From contig NZ_JAJISC010000006.1 of the NCBI RefSeq assembly GCF_024790395.1, positions 186,001 through 250,000 on the forward strand: a stretch of DNA of 64,000 nucleotides, given 5' to 3'. Every line of letters starts with the position of its first letter. The first letter of the stretch is position 1. This DNA is from Halomonas dongshanensis (GTDB lineage Bacteria > Pseudomonadota > Gammaproteobacteria > Pseudomonadales > Halomonadaceae). The notes beneath the pieces were generated by a model, which was given only the letters and a program-made list of their open reading frames with translations, searched no databases and was not told the DNA's origin. This document shows, piece after piece, positions 1 to 9,263 of this stretch. Made by a program: the position numbers and the translations under genes.

Positions 1-1
1 G

Positions 2-187
2 TTTCCCCAGGCCGCGCCCGGTGCGCCGCGCTACCGCATGATCGAGGTGAAGGGGCCGGGGGATCGCCTGCAGGACAACCAGCGGCGCTGGCTTGGCTTT
101 TTCGCCCGTCACGCACTGCCGGTGGCGGTATGTCATGTGCGCTGGCAGCGCGAAGCGCCAAGCGAAGGCGAAGAGCTCACACCGTGA
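2..187 (+). CDS. VRR-NUC domain nuclease, C-terminal part (cut by window edge)
   Basis: Only the last 61 codons are present; the gene starts before the window. The visible tail reads ...RYRMIEVKGPGDRLQDNQ..., with the E-x-K motif of the PD-(D/E)XK fold followed by the Asp-Asn-Gln typical of VRR-NUC nucleases (virus-type replication-repair nuclease family). Its TGA stop overlaps the GTG start of the helicase gene in a GTGA junction, so the two are probably translationally coupled. VRR-NUC genes beside DinG/Rad3-type helicases are known in gammaproteobacteria and suggest a DNA structure-processing pair. The identity rests on the C-terminal third of the domain. Confidence 0.72.
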   Translation, partial: FPQAAPGAPRYRMIEVKGPGDRLQDNQRRWLGFFARHALPVAVCHVRWQREAPSEGEELTP

Positions 188-2448
188 ACGAGCCACGCTA
201 CCGCGTAGCGGTGCGGGCACTGTGCGATTTTACCGCCCGCACGGGGGATCTCGATCACCGCTTTACCCCCGCCCCAAGCGCGCAGGAGGGCATCGCGGGC
301 CATGCGCTGGTAGCGCGACGGCGGGGTGAGGGCTATGTCACCGAGCTGCCGCTTAGTGGGCGCTATGGCGATCTTACCGTTAGCGGGCGCGCCGACGGCT
401 TCGACCTCGAACGCCAGCGCCTGGAGGAGATCAAGACCCATCGCGGGCGGCTCGATCGTATGGCCGAGAACCAGCGCGCGCTGCACTGGGCGCAGGTCAA
501 ACTCTACGGTGCGCTGCTGTGCGCCGAGCGCGGGTTTGACTCCCTGACGCTGGCGCTGGTCTATCTGGATATTGTCACTGAGAAGGAGACGGTGCTGACC
601 CATAAAGCCTCGGCCGAGGCGCTGCAGACGTTTTTCGTCGACCACTGCCAGCGCTTTCTCGCCTGGGCCGAGCAGGAGGCGGCGCACCGCCAGGCGCGTA
701 ACGCGGCGCTAACCTCACTCATCTTTCCCTACGCTGCCTTTCGCCCCGGCCAACGTGAGCTTGCCGAAAACGTCTACAAGGCTGCCAGCACCGGGCGCTG
801 TCTACTCGCCCAGGCGCCAACCGGCATCGGCAAGACGCTGGGTACGCTATTCCCACTGCTCAAGGCCATGCCGCCAAAGGATCTCGACTGCGTTGCCTTT
901 CTCACCATGAAGACGCCAGGGCGGCAGCTGGCGCTAAACGCGCTGGCCACGCTTGCCGGTGGGTCTTCTTCGGCGACTCCTTTGCGCGTACTCGAACTGG
1001 TGGCGCGAGAGAAGGCCTGCGAGCATCCCGACCTTGCCTGCCACGGTGATGCCTGCCCGCTGGCCCAAGGGTTTTACGACCGGCTACCGGCAGCGCGCGA
1101 AGCGGCGGTGGCCGCACCCTGGTGGGACCGCGCCGCGCTGCGCGAGATCGCGCTCGCCCACCGCGTCTGCCCTTACTACCTGGGGCAGGAGCTTGCGCGC
1201 TGGGCAGACGTGGCGGTTGGCGACGTCAACCACTGGTTCGATGCGCATGCCCTGCTGCACGGCCTGGCGCAGGCAAGCGATGCTCGCGTGGGCGTTTTGG
1301 TCGACGAAGCGCATAACTTGGTCGAACGCGCTCGCGGCATGTACAGCGCCGAAATCGACCAGCGCCGCTTCAACCGGGCGCGCAAAATGGCACCGGCAGC
1401 GCTTGCCAAGCCCCTAGCCCGCTTGGGGCGTCAGTGGCAGGCCGTGCTCAAGACGCAAACCGAGGGCGAGAGCGCCCCCTACCGGGTGCTCGACGCCTTG
1501 CCTTCCGCGTGGGTGGCAGCGCTGCAGGCGCTCGCCTCGGCGATCACCGATTATCTCGGCGAGCATCCCGAGCGCGCGAGCGCTGAGCTTCAGGAGCTGT
1601 TGTTCGAAGCGCTGGCCTTTTGCCGCTTGGCAGAGCGCTTCGGCGAGCATTCGCTGTGCGATCTGATCCGCCATGGCCGCGGCCAGGCGGTGCTGGGGAT
1701 TCGCAACGTGATTCCCGCCGATTTTCTCGCCCCACGCATCGAGGCGGCGAAGGCGTTGGTGCTGTTCTCGGCGACGCTGCATCCGGCGCGCTTCCACCGC
1801 GATCTACTGGGGCTTCCTGCCACTACCGTATGGTGCGAGGTGGAGGCGCCTTTTATCGCGCGCCAGCTCGACGTGCGCATCCGCCAGGATATCTCCACGC
1901 GCTTTCGCCACCGCGACGCCTCAATTGCGCCCATTGCCAGTGAGATCGCCCAGCAGTTTCGCCAGCGCCCAGGACACTACTTGGCGTTTTTCAGCAGCTT
2001 CGCCTACCTCGAGGCCGTGCTCGTCCGCTTTCGCCTCGAGGTCCCCGATATTCCCGCTTTCGCACAAACGCGCGGCATGCGCGAACCCGAGCGCGAGGCC
2101 TTTCTGGAACGCTTTTCCCCTGGTGGCCAGGGCGTTGGCTTCGCCGTGCTGGGCGGCGCCTTTGCCGAAGGGATCGATCTGCCCGGCGACCGGCTCATCG
2201 GCGCCTTTATCGCCACGCTGGGCCTGCCGCCGTTCAACGCTTTCAACGAGGCGATCAAAGCGCGTCTGGCACGCCGCTTTGCCACACCCGACGACTACAC
2301 CTACCGCATCCCCGGCCTGATCAAAGTGGTCCAAGCCGCCGGGCGCGTCATCCGCAGCCCAGATGACGAAGGCGTGGTGGTGCTGATGGATGATCGCTTC
2401 GCCCACCGTGACGTTCAGGCAATGCTGCCGCGCTGGTGGGCGCTGTAG
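184..2448 (+). CDS. DinG/Rad3-type (XPD-like) DNA helicase with N-terminal PD-(D/E)XK nuclease domain
   Basis: Superfamily 2 helicase of 754 aa from GTG at 184. The helicase part has Walker A PTGIGKT (GKT near residue 217), a DEAH box at about 374-377, and four cysteines near 279, 286, 291 and 329, as expected for an XPD/DinG iron-sulfur cluster. The first 180 residues carry a Cas4/AddB-like nuclease signature: an Asp near 71, then EEIKT near 81-85, then a Gln/Tyr-rich helix. An upstream in-frame ATG at 130 lies inside the VRR-NUC gene and is less likely. The protein probably unwinds and trims damaged or branched DNA together with its VRR-NUC neighbour. The helicase assignment is firm; the nuclease activity is inferred from motifs. 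Confidence 0.85.
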   Translation: MNEPRYRVAVRALCDFTARTGDLDHRFTPAPSAQEGIAGHALVARRRGEGYVTELPLSGRYGDLTVSGRADGFDLERQRLEEIKTHRGRLDRMAENQRALHWAQVKLYGALLCAERGFDSLTLALVYLDIVTEKETVLTHKASAEALQTFFVDHCQRFLAWAEQEAAHRQARNAALTSLIFPYAAFRPGQRELAENVYKAASTGRCLLAQAPTGIGKTLGTLFPLLKAMPPKDLDCVAFLTMKTPGRQLALNALATLAGGSSSATPLRVLELVAREKACEHPDLACHGDACPLAQGFYDRLPAAREAAVAAPWWDRAALREIALAHRVCPYYLGQELARWADVAVGDVNHWFDAHALLHGLAQASDARVGVLVDEAHNLVERARGMYSAEIDQRRFNRARKMAPAALAKPLARLGRQWQAVLKTQTEGESAPYRVLDALPSAWVAALQALASAITDYLGEHPERASAELQELLFEALAFCRLAERFGEHSLCDLIRHGRGQAVLGIRNVIPADFLAPRIEAAKALVLFSATLHPARFHRDLLGLPATTVWCEVEAPFIARQLDVRIRQDISTRFRHRDASIAPIASEIAQQFRQRPGHYLAFFSSFAYLEAVLVRFRLEVPDIPAFAQTRGMREPEREAFLERFSPGGQGVGFAVLGGAFAEGIDLPGDRLIGAFIATLGLPPFNAFNEAIKARLARRFATPDDYTYRIPGLIKVVQAAGRVIRSPDDEGVVVLMDDRFAHRDVQAMLPRWWAL

Positions 2449-2609
2449 CCAAACGACCTTTTTCCCGATTCTATGTTATCTGGGTTCTATTTTGCCTCGG
2501 ACTTGCGTCCGCTCAGGTCTACTTAGCCTTAGTGCGACTATGCTTACGGTGGCCTCTTCGTTGCCATCGTGGTGGCCGATGTCTTTTTCGCTAACACAGT
2601 GGACGTGTC

Positions 2610-3848
2610 ATGCAAAAACCGATCAGCTTTTTCGTGCATCACCAGGGGCGCGGACATGCCCGTCGCGCCATGGCCATCATTCGTGCCCTTTCGCCCGAGC
2701 GCCCGGTCAGCGTATTGACTGCCGACCCATCGCTGTTCGACGGTTTCGAGCGCGACATCGAGCTCATCGCCCTGCCCGACATGATCGGCGCGGCGGTGCC
2801 TACCCAGGCGCTGTTCGATCAGCCTACGCCTTCAGTGATGCACTGCGTGCCCATGGGCGTGCGTGAAATGCGCCAAACCATGCGCAGCATTCTAGATCAC
2901 CTCGACGAGCGTGATGTGGGGCTCTTCGTGATCGACGTGTCGGCGGAGCTGGCGCTACTCTCGCGCATCGCCAGCGTACCTGCGGTCAAGGTACGCATGC
3001 ACGGCGATCGCAACGACCCCGGCCATCTGGGCGCCTACGAGGCCTGCGTGGGCATGCTCGCGCCCTTCGACGAGCGCCTGGAACAGGCCGACTATCCTGC
3101 CGATTTGCGCCAGAAGACCTTCTATACCGGCGGGCTTTGCACCACGTCTTCGCGTATGCCGGAGCGCACCGACGCCCGCCGTCGCTTGGGTCTCGACCCC
3201 GAGCGCGAGATCGTCGTGGCGCTGACCGGCGGCGGTGGCGCGGGAACCCCCTATGCGCCGCTCACGGTCGCTGCCCGGGCGGCGCCGGAAACGCTCTTTC
3301 TGACGCTTGGGCCACTGCATAGAGAGGGACACGAGACCGACTTCGCCAATCTCATTAACATCGGCTGGGTGGATAACGTGGTGGAGTACCTGGCGGCCAG
3401 CGACATCGTGCTAGCCTCGGCGGGCGACAACACGGTGCACGAGATCGCCATGCTCGAGCGCCCCTACATCGTCGCACCAGAGTGGCGCTATTTCGGTGAG
3501 CAGACGCGCAAGGCCGAACGCCTCGCCGAGTTGGGGGCTGCGGTCGACATGCCGGTATGGCCGAGTGACTTTGCGGGCTGGCAAAGGGTGCTCGCCCAGG
3601 CGCGAGCGCTCGATGTCGAGCGTCTGGCCTCGCTTTACGCCGCCGATGCGGCGACGCGTGCCGCAGCTTGGCTCGAAGCGTGCGTCGATAGGCTGTGGGA
3701 AAATGCCCCCGTAGCGCCGGTTGCAGCCGCCAACGATCTCCAGGCCGAGGCACAAATCGATGCACAAAACGATGCCCAAGACGATGCTCAAGCCACTGAG
3801 AAGACCGAAGATGGAGCGCTTACGACCCTAGCTCGGGTTCAGCAGTAG
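2610..3848 (+). CDS. GT-B fold (MurG-like) glycosyltransferase
   Basis: A 412 aa protein starting FFVHHQGRGHARRAMAI, the Gly/His-rich first loop of GT-B enzymes related to MurG/GT28. The C-terminal half has a second nucleotide-sugar-binding domain: TGGGGAG near 205, then GWVDNVVEYLAASDIVLASAG, like the MurG/UGT donor site. Donor and acceptor cannot be told from sequence. The last 40 residues are a low-complexity tail with repeats of the type AQ-D-AQ-D. The gene converges on the GT2 gene and overlaps it by 10 bases. Three other glycosyltransferases follow, so it probably belongs to the same glycan or glycoside pathway. No signal peptide is seen, so it is probably cytoplasmic. Confidence 0.72.
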   Translation: MQKPISFFVHHQGRGHARRAMAIIRALSPERPVSVLTADPSLFDGFERDIELIALPDMIGAAVPTQALFDQPTPSVMHCVPMGVREMRQTMRSILDHLDERDVGLFVIDVSAELALLSRIASVPAVKVRMHGDRNDPGHLGAYEACVGMLAPFDERLEQADYPADLRQKTFYTGGLCTTSSRMPERTDARRRLGLDPEREIVVALTGGGGAGTPYAPLTVAARAAPETLFLTLGPLHREGHETDFANLINIGWVDNVVEYLAASDIVLASAGDNTVHEIAMLERPYIVAPEWRYFGEQTRKAERLAELGAAVDMPVWPSDFAGWQRVLAQARALDVERLASLYAADAATRAAAWLEACVDRLWENAPVAPVAAANDLQAEAQIDAQNDAQDDAQATEKTEDGALTTLARVQQ

Positions 3849-4714
3849 CGCGCGCTGTCGGGCAGGCGAGCGGCGGCGATATCGGCGTCGCTCGGCTGGC
3901 GGCGTACGTCGATTCGGGGACTATCCGGCGTCCAGTCGATGGCACCCGCGTCACGAAACTGACCTAGCCAGTACTCCATGCACCAGCGCCCCCAGCGAGC
4001 ATGAAAGCGTCGCGCATTGGCGATGATGGCATCGAAGTGCTGCCAGGGCGGAGCATAAAGTGGATGATGCTGATGCCAAGCAAGCGCGCCCCCGATCCAA
4101 TAGAGCGGCACCTTCGCCTTGGCCAGACGCCAGGCGTAGTCGGTCTCTTCGCCGCCATAGCCAATATAGCCTTCGTCCATACCGCCCGCGCGGTGGTGAT
4201 CCTCTTTCAGCAAGGCAAACGATAGCCCCCAAAGCTGGCCGTGATCGGCCTCTGAAATAGTGGCGTTCTCGGCGATGGCAGGGCGCGCCGGATGACGCTC
4301 GCCCAAGGCGGCCAAGCGCCCGAGATCGAGAGCGCCTGCTTCGTTTAGACGTACGGCGTCGGCGGGGAGGTAGTGAACCTCGCCCAAATAGAGCGCTGCG
4401 CGTGACCGCAACGCGGCGCCATAGCGCTCGACGAGCCGAGGGGAAGCGATGCAGTCCACATCGAGAAACACCAGGGCCTCAAAGCGGGCCGCCGCCACGG
4501 CGGCGTTACGCGCCTTGGCAAGGGGCAGCACATCGCCTTCGACCATGACGTGGCGCACGGGAAAGCGCGTTGCAGGAAGGTCTCTCTCGGGGGCTGGCTG
4601 CATCCAGGCGATCACCAACTCGTCAGGCGCCTGCGTTTGGGCATCGAGGCTTTTCATCAGATTGATTAGATGCTCGCGCCGGTGGCGCACCAGGGTCAGC
4701 ACGCTGAGCTTCAT
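3839..4714 (-). CDS. GT2-family glycosyltransferase
   Basis: A 291 aa protein with a GT-A fold: N-terminal MKLSVLTLVRHRREHL, the metal-binding stretch VFLDVDCIAS near residues 87-96, and a downstream DEGYIGYGGEETDYAWRL element typical of the galactosyltransferase-type GT2 C-terminus. Its ATG overlaps the stop of the sucrose-phosphate synthase gene (TAATG, shared A), so it is the second gene of a leftward operon. The nucleotide-sugar donor is unknown. Coupling to a sucrose-phosphate synthase suggests it may glycosylate that product or a related glycoside; this is inference from context. Confidence 0.72.
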   Translation of the reverse strand: MKLSVLTLVRHRREHLINLMKSLDAQTQAPDELVIAWMQPAPERDLPATRFPVRHVMVEGDVLPLAKARNAAVAAARFEALVFLDVDCIASPRLVERYGAALRSRAALYLGEVHYLPADAVRLNEAGALDLGRLAALGERHPARPAIAENATISEADHGQLWGLSFALLKEDHHRAGGMDEGYIGYGGEETDYAWRLAKAKVPLYWIGGALAWHQHHPLYAPPWQHFDAIIANARRFHARWGRWCMEYWLGQFRDAGAIDWTPDSPRIDVRRQPSDADIAAARLPDSARYC

Positions 4715-6804
4715 TAGGCGATGTCTCCTAGGCGGCGAGCGTGCTGCTGGCGAAAGTGCTCGACCCCTTCGATGACACCCTGGGCGTGGGCTGCCTGAGT
4801 ACAGTAGGCGTGCGCCATGCCAGGGGCGTCGAGGAGATCATCGCTGTAGTTGGCGACGACGATCGAGCAGGGCGCTGCGCGCAGCATGTCGAGATCATTG
4901 CCCGAATCACCGGCAACGTAGAGCGCTTCGCTTGCAATCCCCCACTGCGCACGCAGGTAATCGACTGCCAGACCCTTGGAGGCGTCCAATGGTAGAACGT
5001 CGAGATAGCGACCGTGACTGTGAATGACGTTGGCTTTAAGACCACGCGCCGTCAGAACGGCCTTGAGACGGTCGGGAAGGGCACTATCGCCGTCGCTGAA
5101 GTAGCTTAGCTTGTGGTGGCGCTGCTCGAGTGAGCCTTGGGGCGTTAGTTCGGTTATTTCACTCAGCGCGCGCTGGATCGCTTCGCGCTGCCAGCGGCTA
5201 TCGAGATGGGCCGACCAAGCGGTGTCTTGGCGATAGGTCACGCCGTCGGCTTGGCGGTAGTACACCTCGGCACCCACCGAGGCGATGATCACGCGTGGAT
5301 AGGCAATACCCGCTTGCTCGAGTATCGATAGCGCGCTGTGAAAGCTGCGCCCGGTGGCAACGCCGAATGCAAGCCCGCCCTGCGCGGCGTACCACGCATT
5401 GAAAGCGCTGATACCTTCGGCAGAGCCGGTGAGGGTGTTGTCGATGTCGCAGATCAGTAGCGACGTGATCGGCTTGGGATCGACCACTGGGCGGCGCAGT
5501 CGTGTGAGTAAATCGTGATAACGCTGGGCATGGCGTTGCCAGTCGAAAGCCCTGACGGCATCGCGCCCGCGTACGGCCATTTGCTGCCAACGGTCGTGGT
5601 CGTTGAAGAGCGCCATGGCCTCTTGGGCGAGCGCCTGGTGGTGGCGTGGGTTGATCAAAACGCCATTGCCGCACTGCTCGACGATATCGTTAGGGCCGCC
5701 GCTATCGGTGGCGATCAGTGGCAAGCCCGCCGCCGAGGCTTCGAGTAGCGTAAGCCCGAAGGGCTCGTTGAAGGCTGGATTGACGAAAATGCCGCCGCGC
5801 GCCCGTGCCCAGGCATAAAGCGCGGGCACGTCCTCGGGGGCGTGATGCTTGGGATAGGCAATGTGGCCGTAAAGGTCGTAGTCATCGATCAGCGTCAACA
5901 GTTCGTGCAGGTTATCGGCAAGTTCTGGCTCTAGGGTGTCGATGTGATCGCGCACCCCAGCGACGATCACGAGATTAGCCCGCGCCCGTAGTGCCGCGCA
6001 CTCACCAAAGGCGCGTACCAGCGTGGCTAGGTTTTTACGCGTGACTGGGCGGGCGATGGCGAGTAAGGCGGGTTTTTCGGGCTGGCGTAAAAACGGATGC
6101 AGCAGCGCTTCCACCGCAGGCGTGGGCTCGGCATCGAGAAAGTCGGTGAGATGACTGCCGGGAGCGATGATGCGTATTTTGCCCGGGTCGTAGTGGTGGT
6201 AGTCGGCGTATTGACGCTCGGCCTCGTCGCGTGAGCTTGCGATGATCAGCGCGGCGTGCTCGATGGCACGCTCCTCGAAGGCGATGCGCCGCTCGAGCGC
6301 TGCGCGCGTGGCGGCACCGATACGGCTGCCGTTTTGCTCAAGGCAGAACAGTTTGCTGCGTCCCAGCGAGTGCGCGGTAAAAACGAAGGGGAGGCGATGG
6401 CGCGCATGGAGGCGGGCGGCAACTTCACCGGCATCGGCATAGTGAGCGTGAAGCATGTCGGGAGGCGCGGGTAGGGCGGCAAGCCAGGCATCGAAGGCGG
6501 TGACGAAAGAGGAGAGTTCGGTCCACAGCGCCTCCTTGGGCAAATAGCCCGGCTGATCGGTGGGAAGCCGAATCAGCGTGATCTTGGGGCCGACGTACTC
6601 CTCACGGCAGGCGTAGTCGATAGCGCTAAAGTCGTTTTCAAATGCGCGGGTGACGAGCGTGATGCGTGTAATGGCCGGATCTTCGGCCGAGGCTTCCACC
6701 AATTCGAGCAGGTAACGAATGTGGCCCCCAGTGTCGGCGGTGATGCCATACTCGATATCATGGCTGCGCAGGCAACCCTGTAACGCCAGATGTACGATAT
6801 GCAT
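4714..6804 (-). CDS. Fused sucrose-phosphate synthase / sucrose-phosphate phosphatase
   Basis: A 696 aa two-domain enzyme. Residues 1 to about 440 are a GT4 synthase with TGGHIRYLLEL at 25-35 and NEPFGLTLLEA at 346-355, both characteristic of sucrose-phosphate synthases. Residues about 447-690 form a HAD-IIB phosphatase with DIDNTLTG (Asp453, Asp455), Lys610 and GDSGND at 632-637. All phosphatase catalytic positions are present, unlike the degenerate tail of many plant and cyanobacterial synthases. Expected reactions: UDP- or ADP-glucose plus fructose-6-phosphate to sucrose-6-phosphate, then to sucrose, a compatible solute in some halophiles. RBS AAGGA precedes the ATG. No fructokinase or sucrose synthase is adjacent. 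A related two-domain glycoside synthase cannot be excluded. Confidence 0.82.
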   Translation of the reverse strand: MHIVHLALQGCLRSHDIEYGITADTGGHIRYLLELVEASAEDPAITRITLVTRAFENDFSAIDYACREEYVGPKITLIRLPTDQPGYLPKEALWTELSSFVTAFDAWLAALPAPPDMLHAHYADAGEVAARLHARHRLPFVFTAHSLGRSKLFCLEQNGSRIGAATRAALERRIAFEERAIEHAALIIASSRDEAERQYADYHHYDPGKIRIIAPGSHLTDFLDAEPTPAVEALLHPFLRQPEKPALLAIARPVTRKNLATLVRAFGECAALRARANLVIVAGVRDHIDTLEPELADNLHELLTLIDDYDLYGHIAYPKHHAPEDVPALYAWARARGGIFVNPAFNEPFGLTLLEASAAGLPLIATDSGGPNDIVEQCGNGVLINPRHHQALAQEAMALFNDHDRWQQMAVRGRDAVRAFDWQRHAQRYHDLLTRLRRPVVDPKPITSLLICDIDNTLTGSAEGISAFNAWYAAQGGLAFGVATGRSFHSALSILEQAGIAYPRVIIASVGAEVYYRQADGVTYRQDTAWSAHLDSRWQREAIQRALSEITELTPQGSLEQRHHKLSYFSDGDSALPDRLKAVLTARGLKANVIHSHGRYLDVLPLDASKGLAVDYLRAQWGIASEALYVAGDSGNDLDMLRAAPCSIVVANYSDDLLDAPGMAHAYCTQAAHAQGVIEGVEHFRQQHARRLGDIA

Positions 6805-6844
6805 ATCGTGAATTCCTTTTCACTAAAGAGGTGTCTTCCTCGCT

Positions 6845-7900
6845 ATGTTCTTGCAAACGCCCTTACGCATTGCTCAGGTAGCGCCTGTCATTTACCCCAC
6901 GCCGCCTATCGACAATGGCGGCACCGAGCGGATCGTCTCCGACCTGACCGAGGCGCTGGTCGCACTGGGTCATGAGGTGACCCTCATTGCCCCCGCCGAT
7001 AGCCGTACGCGAGCGCGACACTTGGCAACACCGCCTAGCTTGCACCACTGGCAGGCGCGCGAGGCCCAAGTGCCGCCCGGCGTGCCCGGCGTTTTGGAAG
7101 CCTGTGTGCTCGAACTTCTCCGGCGCCATCTCGACGAGTTCGATGTCATTCACTGCCACGGTGAGTTCGGCCACGCTGCGCTTCTAGGCGAGCGGCGGCG
7201 GCAAAGCCTAACCACCGTACACTGGCGCGTCGACGAGCTGGATCGTCAGCTTTTCTTCGCCAATTTTCCCGATTTACCGGTGGCCTCCATATCGCGCGCC
7301 CAGGGAATTTCGATCCCCACGGGCAACCATCTTGGAACGGTGTATCACGGCCTCGATTCCAGGCGCTTTAATTTAGGTGAAGGTTCGGGAGAATATTTAG
7401 CCTTCATTGGTCGGATGACGGACCAAAAACGCCCTGATCGCGCCATTGAGGTGGCGCGCGCCACCGGGCGCACGCTGAAGCTTGCCGGTGAGGTCGACGT
7501 GGGTAACCCGGGCTGGTTCGACCGTCACGTAGCCCCCGCGCTAGGCGCAGGCATCGAGCACGTAGGCGCGCTCGATGATCGGCAAAAACAGACGTTTCTC
7601 GGCGAGGCGTCCGCGCTTCTCTTTCCTATCGACTGGCCGGAGCCCTTTGGGTTGGTGATGATCGAGGCGATGGCCTGCGGTACGCCGGTGATTGCCTGGC
7701 GCAACGGTGCCGTGGAGGAGATCGTCGAGCAGGGCGTAAGCGGCTTCATCGTCGAGTCGCACGCCCAAGCGGTCGAGGCGGTGGGGCGACTGCCCGAGCT
7801 CGACCGTCGCCGGGTGCGCCAGGCGTTTCTCGAACGCTTCGGCGCAGAGCGGATGGCACACGACTATGTTGCGCTCTATCGCGCTCTGCTCACCGCTTGA
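6845..7900 (+). CDS. GT4-family glycosyltransferase
   Basis: A 351 aa GT-B enzyme beginning LRIAQVAPVIYPTPPIDNGGTERIV, a donor/acceptor entry loop common in GT4 proteins. The C-terminal EPFGLVMIEAMACGTPVIAW (about residues 265-284) holds the E-x7-E retaining-GT motif. It is divergent from the sucrose-phosphate synthase gene with only 40 bases between start codons, so the two promoters must be very close or overlap. It ends 21 bases from the convergent MFS gene. The acceptor is unknown; the short divergent gap suggests co-regulation with the synthase operon. Confidence 0.78.
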   Translation: MFLQTPLRIAQVAPVIYPTPPIDNGGTERIVSDLTEALVALGHEVTLIAPADSRTRARHLATPPSLHHWQAREAQVPPGVPGVLEACVLELLRRHLDEFDVIHCHGEFGHAALLGERRRQSLTTVHWRVDELDRQLFFANFPDLPVASISRAQGISIPTGNHLGTVYHGLDSRRFNLGEGSGEYLAFIGRMTDQKRPDRAIEVARATGRTLKLAGEVDVGNPGWFDRHVAPALGAGIEHVGALDDRQKQTFLGEASALLFPIDWPEPFGLVMIEAMACGTPVIAWRNGAVEEIVEQGVSGFIVESHAQAVEAVGRLPELDRRRVRQAFLERFGAERMAHDYVALYRALLTA

Positions 7901-7921
7901 TAAAGGGTGGCGCCCGCGCCC

Positions 7922-9103
7922 TCAGTGCTGGCTATCGGCCTTGAGCAGCGTTTTGCCGAGTAGGGTGACGATGAGGGTAAGCGCCAGGCACACGAGCGCC
8001 ATCGCGATGAAGACGTCACGTAGCGACGGTAGCCAGCCCGACACCCAGGCGACGAAGATGGGTGAGACGAACTGACCAAAGAAAAACGTCGAGGTGAAGC
8101 CGCCGAACACACGCCCGCGCACCCGCTCCGGGGTGATGCGCATGAGCCAGGTGGTGGTGTTGGGCATGAATAGCCCAAGCCCGCTGCCGGCCACCGCCGC
8201 ACCAAGGATCGACGCGCCGTAGCTGTGGGTTGCCCCAACGATTCCCAAGCCAGAGGCGGCGATGGCGAAGCCCAGCACGTAGATGCTCATCACCGAGAGC
8301 TTGGCTTTGAGGCGGCCATAGCAGAAACTGACGATGCTGGCGGTCAGTGCTGCCATGGAGAGCGCAATGCCGATCGCCACGCCGCTAACCTCGTCCTGCT
8401 CGGAGAGCAGAAAGGGCAACTGGGCGGGAAACATGTAGAACATCACCATGCTGATCATGGCGATGAAGTAGGCGAGCGCGGTACGGCCGACGTCTACCCG
8501 CGCGGTAGGTATGCTGGCTTCAGGGCTGGAGGCAGTGCTTGTCCGCGGCTCCCTAAGTACGGCCAAGGCGTAAGGGAAGAGTAAGACACCGGTGAGATAG
8601 AGCAGAAAAGGGCCGCGCCAGCTCCAATCCGACAAGAGCCCGCCGAGGTTGATAAAGATCACCCCGCCAAGCGCCATCGCGCTGCTCTGCAGGCCCAGAA
8701 AGCGCACCCGCTCCGTACCGCTGAAGTAGTCGCCTACCAGGGTCGTGCTGATGCTCAGGATGCCCGCCACTGCCACCCCCATCAGCGCCCGCGAGGCCAG
8801 CAGCAGGCCGACCTGATCGATCAAAAAGCCGGAAGCCCCAGCCAGCCCATAGACGGAGAGCATGGCGAGCAAGAGCGGCTTGCGCCCAAAACGGTCGGCA
8901 AGATAACCCATCAAGGGGCTGAAGAGCGTGATCATCAGCGCAGGCAGAGTCAGGATCAACTGAATCACTACCTGTGGCGCCTCGTTAAAGAATCGCCCAA
9001 TGCCGGGCAGCGCAGGGGAGATGATCGCACCGGACATCACGGTCATGGTGCTGGCGAGCAGCAGTACGGCCTTGGTGTGGGCGTTATGAATGATGGTGGA
9101 CAT
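7922..9103 (-). CDS. MFS transporter (DHA1-like exporter)
   Basis: A 393 aa major facilitator superfamily protein with about 12 hydrophobic segments. The motif-A loop LMGYLADRFGRKPLL follows the second segment, and LMGVAVAGILS in the fourth resembles motif B. It probably exports drugs or small metabolites by proton antiport across the inner membrane; the substrate cannot be deduced. It starts at ATG 9103 and is transcribed away from a second MFS exporter with an imperfect palindrome between them, so the pair may share one local regulator that is not encoded here. Confidence 0.8.
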   Translation of the reverse strand: MSTIIHNAHTKAVLLLASTMTVMSGAIISPALPGIGRFFNEAPQVVIQLILTLPALMITLFSPLMGYLADRFGRKPLLLAMLSVYGLAGASGFLIDQVGLLLASRALMGVAVAGILSISTTLVGDYFSGTERVRFLGLQSSAMALGGVIFINLGGLLSDWSWRGPFLLYLTGVLLFPYALAVLREPRTSTASSPEASIPTARVDVGRTALAYFIAMISMVMFYMFPAQLPFLLSEQDEVSGVAIGIALSMAALTASIVSFCYGRLKAKLSVMSIYVLGFAIAASGLGIVGATHSYGASILGAAVAGSGLGLFMPNTTTWLMRITPERVRGRVFGGFTSTFFFGQFVSPIFVAWVSGWLPSLRDVFIAMALVCLALTLIVTLLGKTLLKADSQH

Positions 9104-9211
9104 CCTTAGACGTTCGGTAGGAAAGCGCCCAGCTTAGCACAGCGGTTAGCCCGCTACTTTTTGTCGCCAGCCAAGGCTCTTGGTCGGTAGCGACTGGCCG
9201 CGAAGCCTAGC

Positions 9212-9230
9212 GGCCCTTATCATAAGGCCC
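9212..9230. promoter_or_regulatory. Operator-like palindrome between divergent MFS genes
   Basis: The core CCTTAT-C-ATAAGG is a perfect 6-base inverted repeat, extended by GG/CC pairs after one mismatch on each side. It lies 34-52 bases before the bcr-like ATG at 9264 and about 110 bases from the other MFS start. Its size and position suit a dimeric repressor, but no regulator gene is adjacent. Confidence 0.4.
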
Positions 9231-9263
9231 AATCCGTCAAACCTATCCCCGTTGCGAGTGCTC

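Noticed and set aside
4714-6804. Sucrose synthase (SuSy) instead of sucrose-phosphate synthase
   Set aside because: The fused HAD-IIB phosphatase with DxD and GDSGND is characteristic of SPS-SPP, not SuSy.
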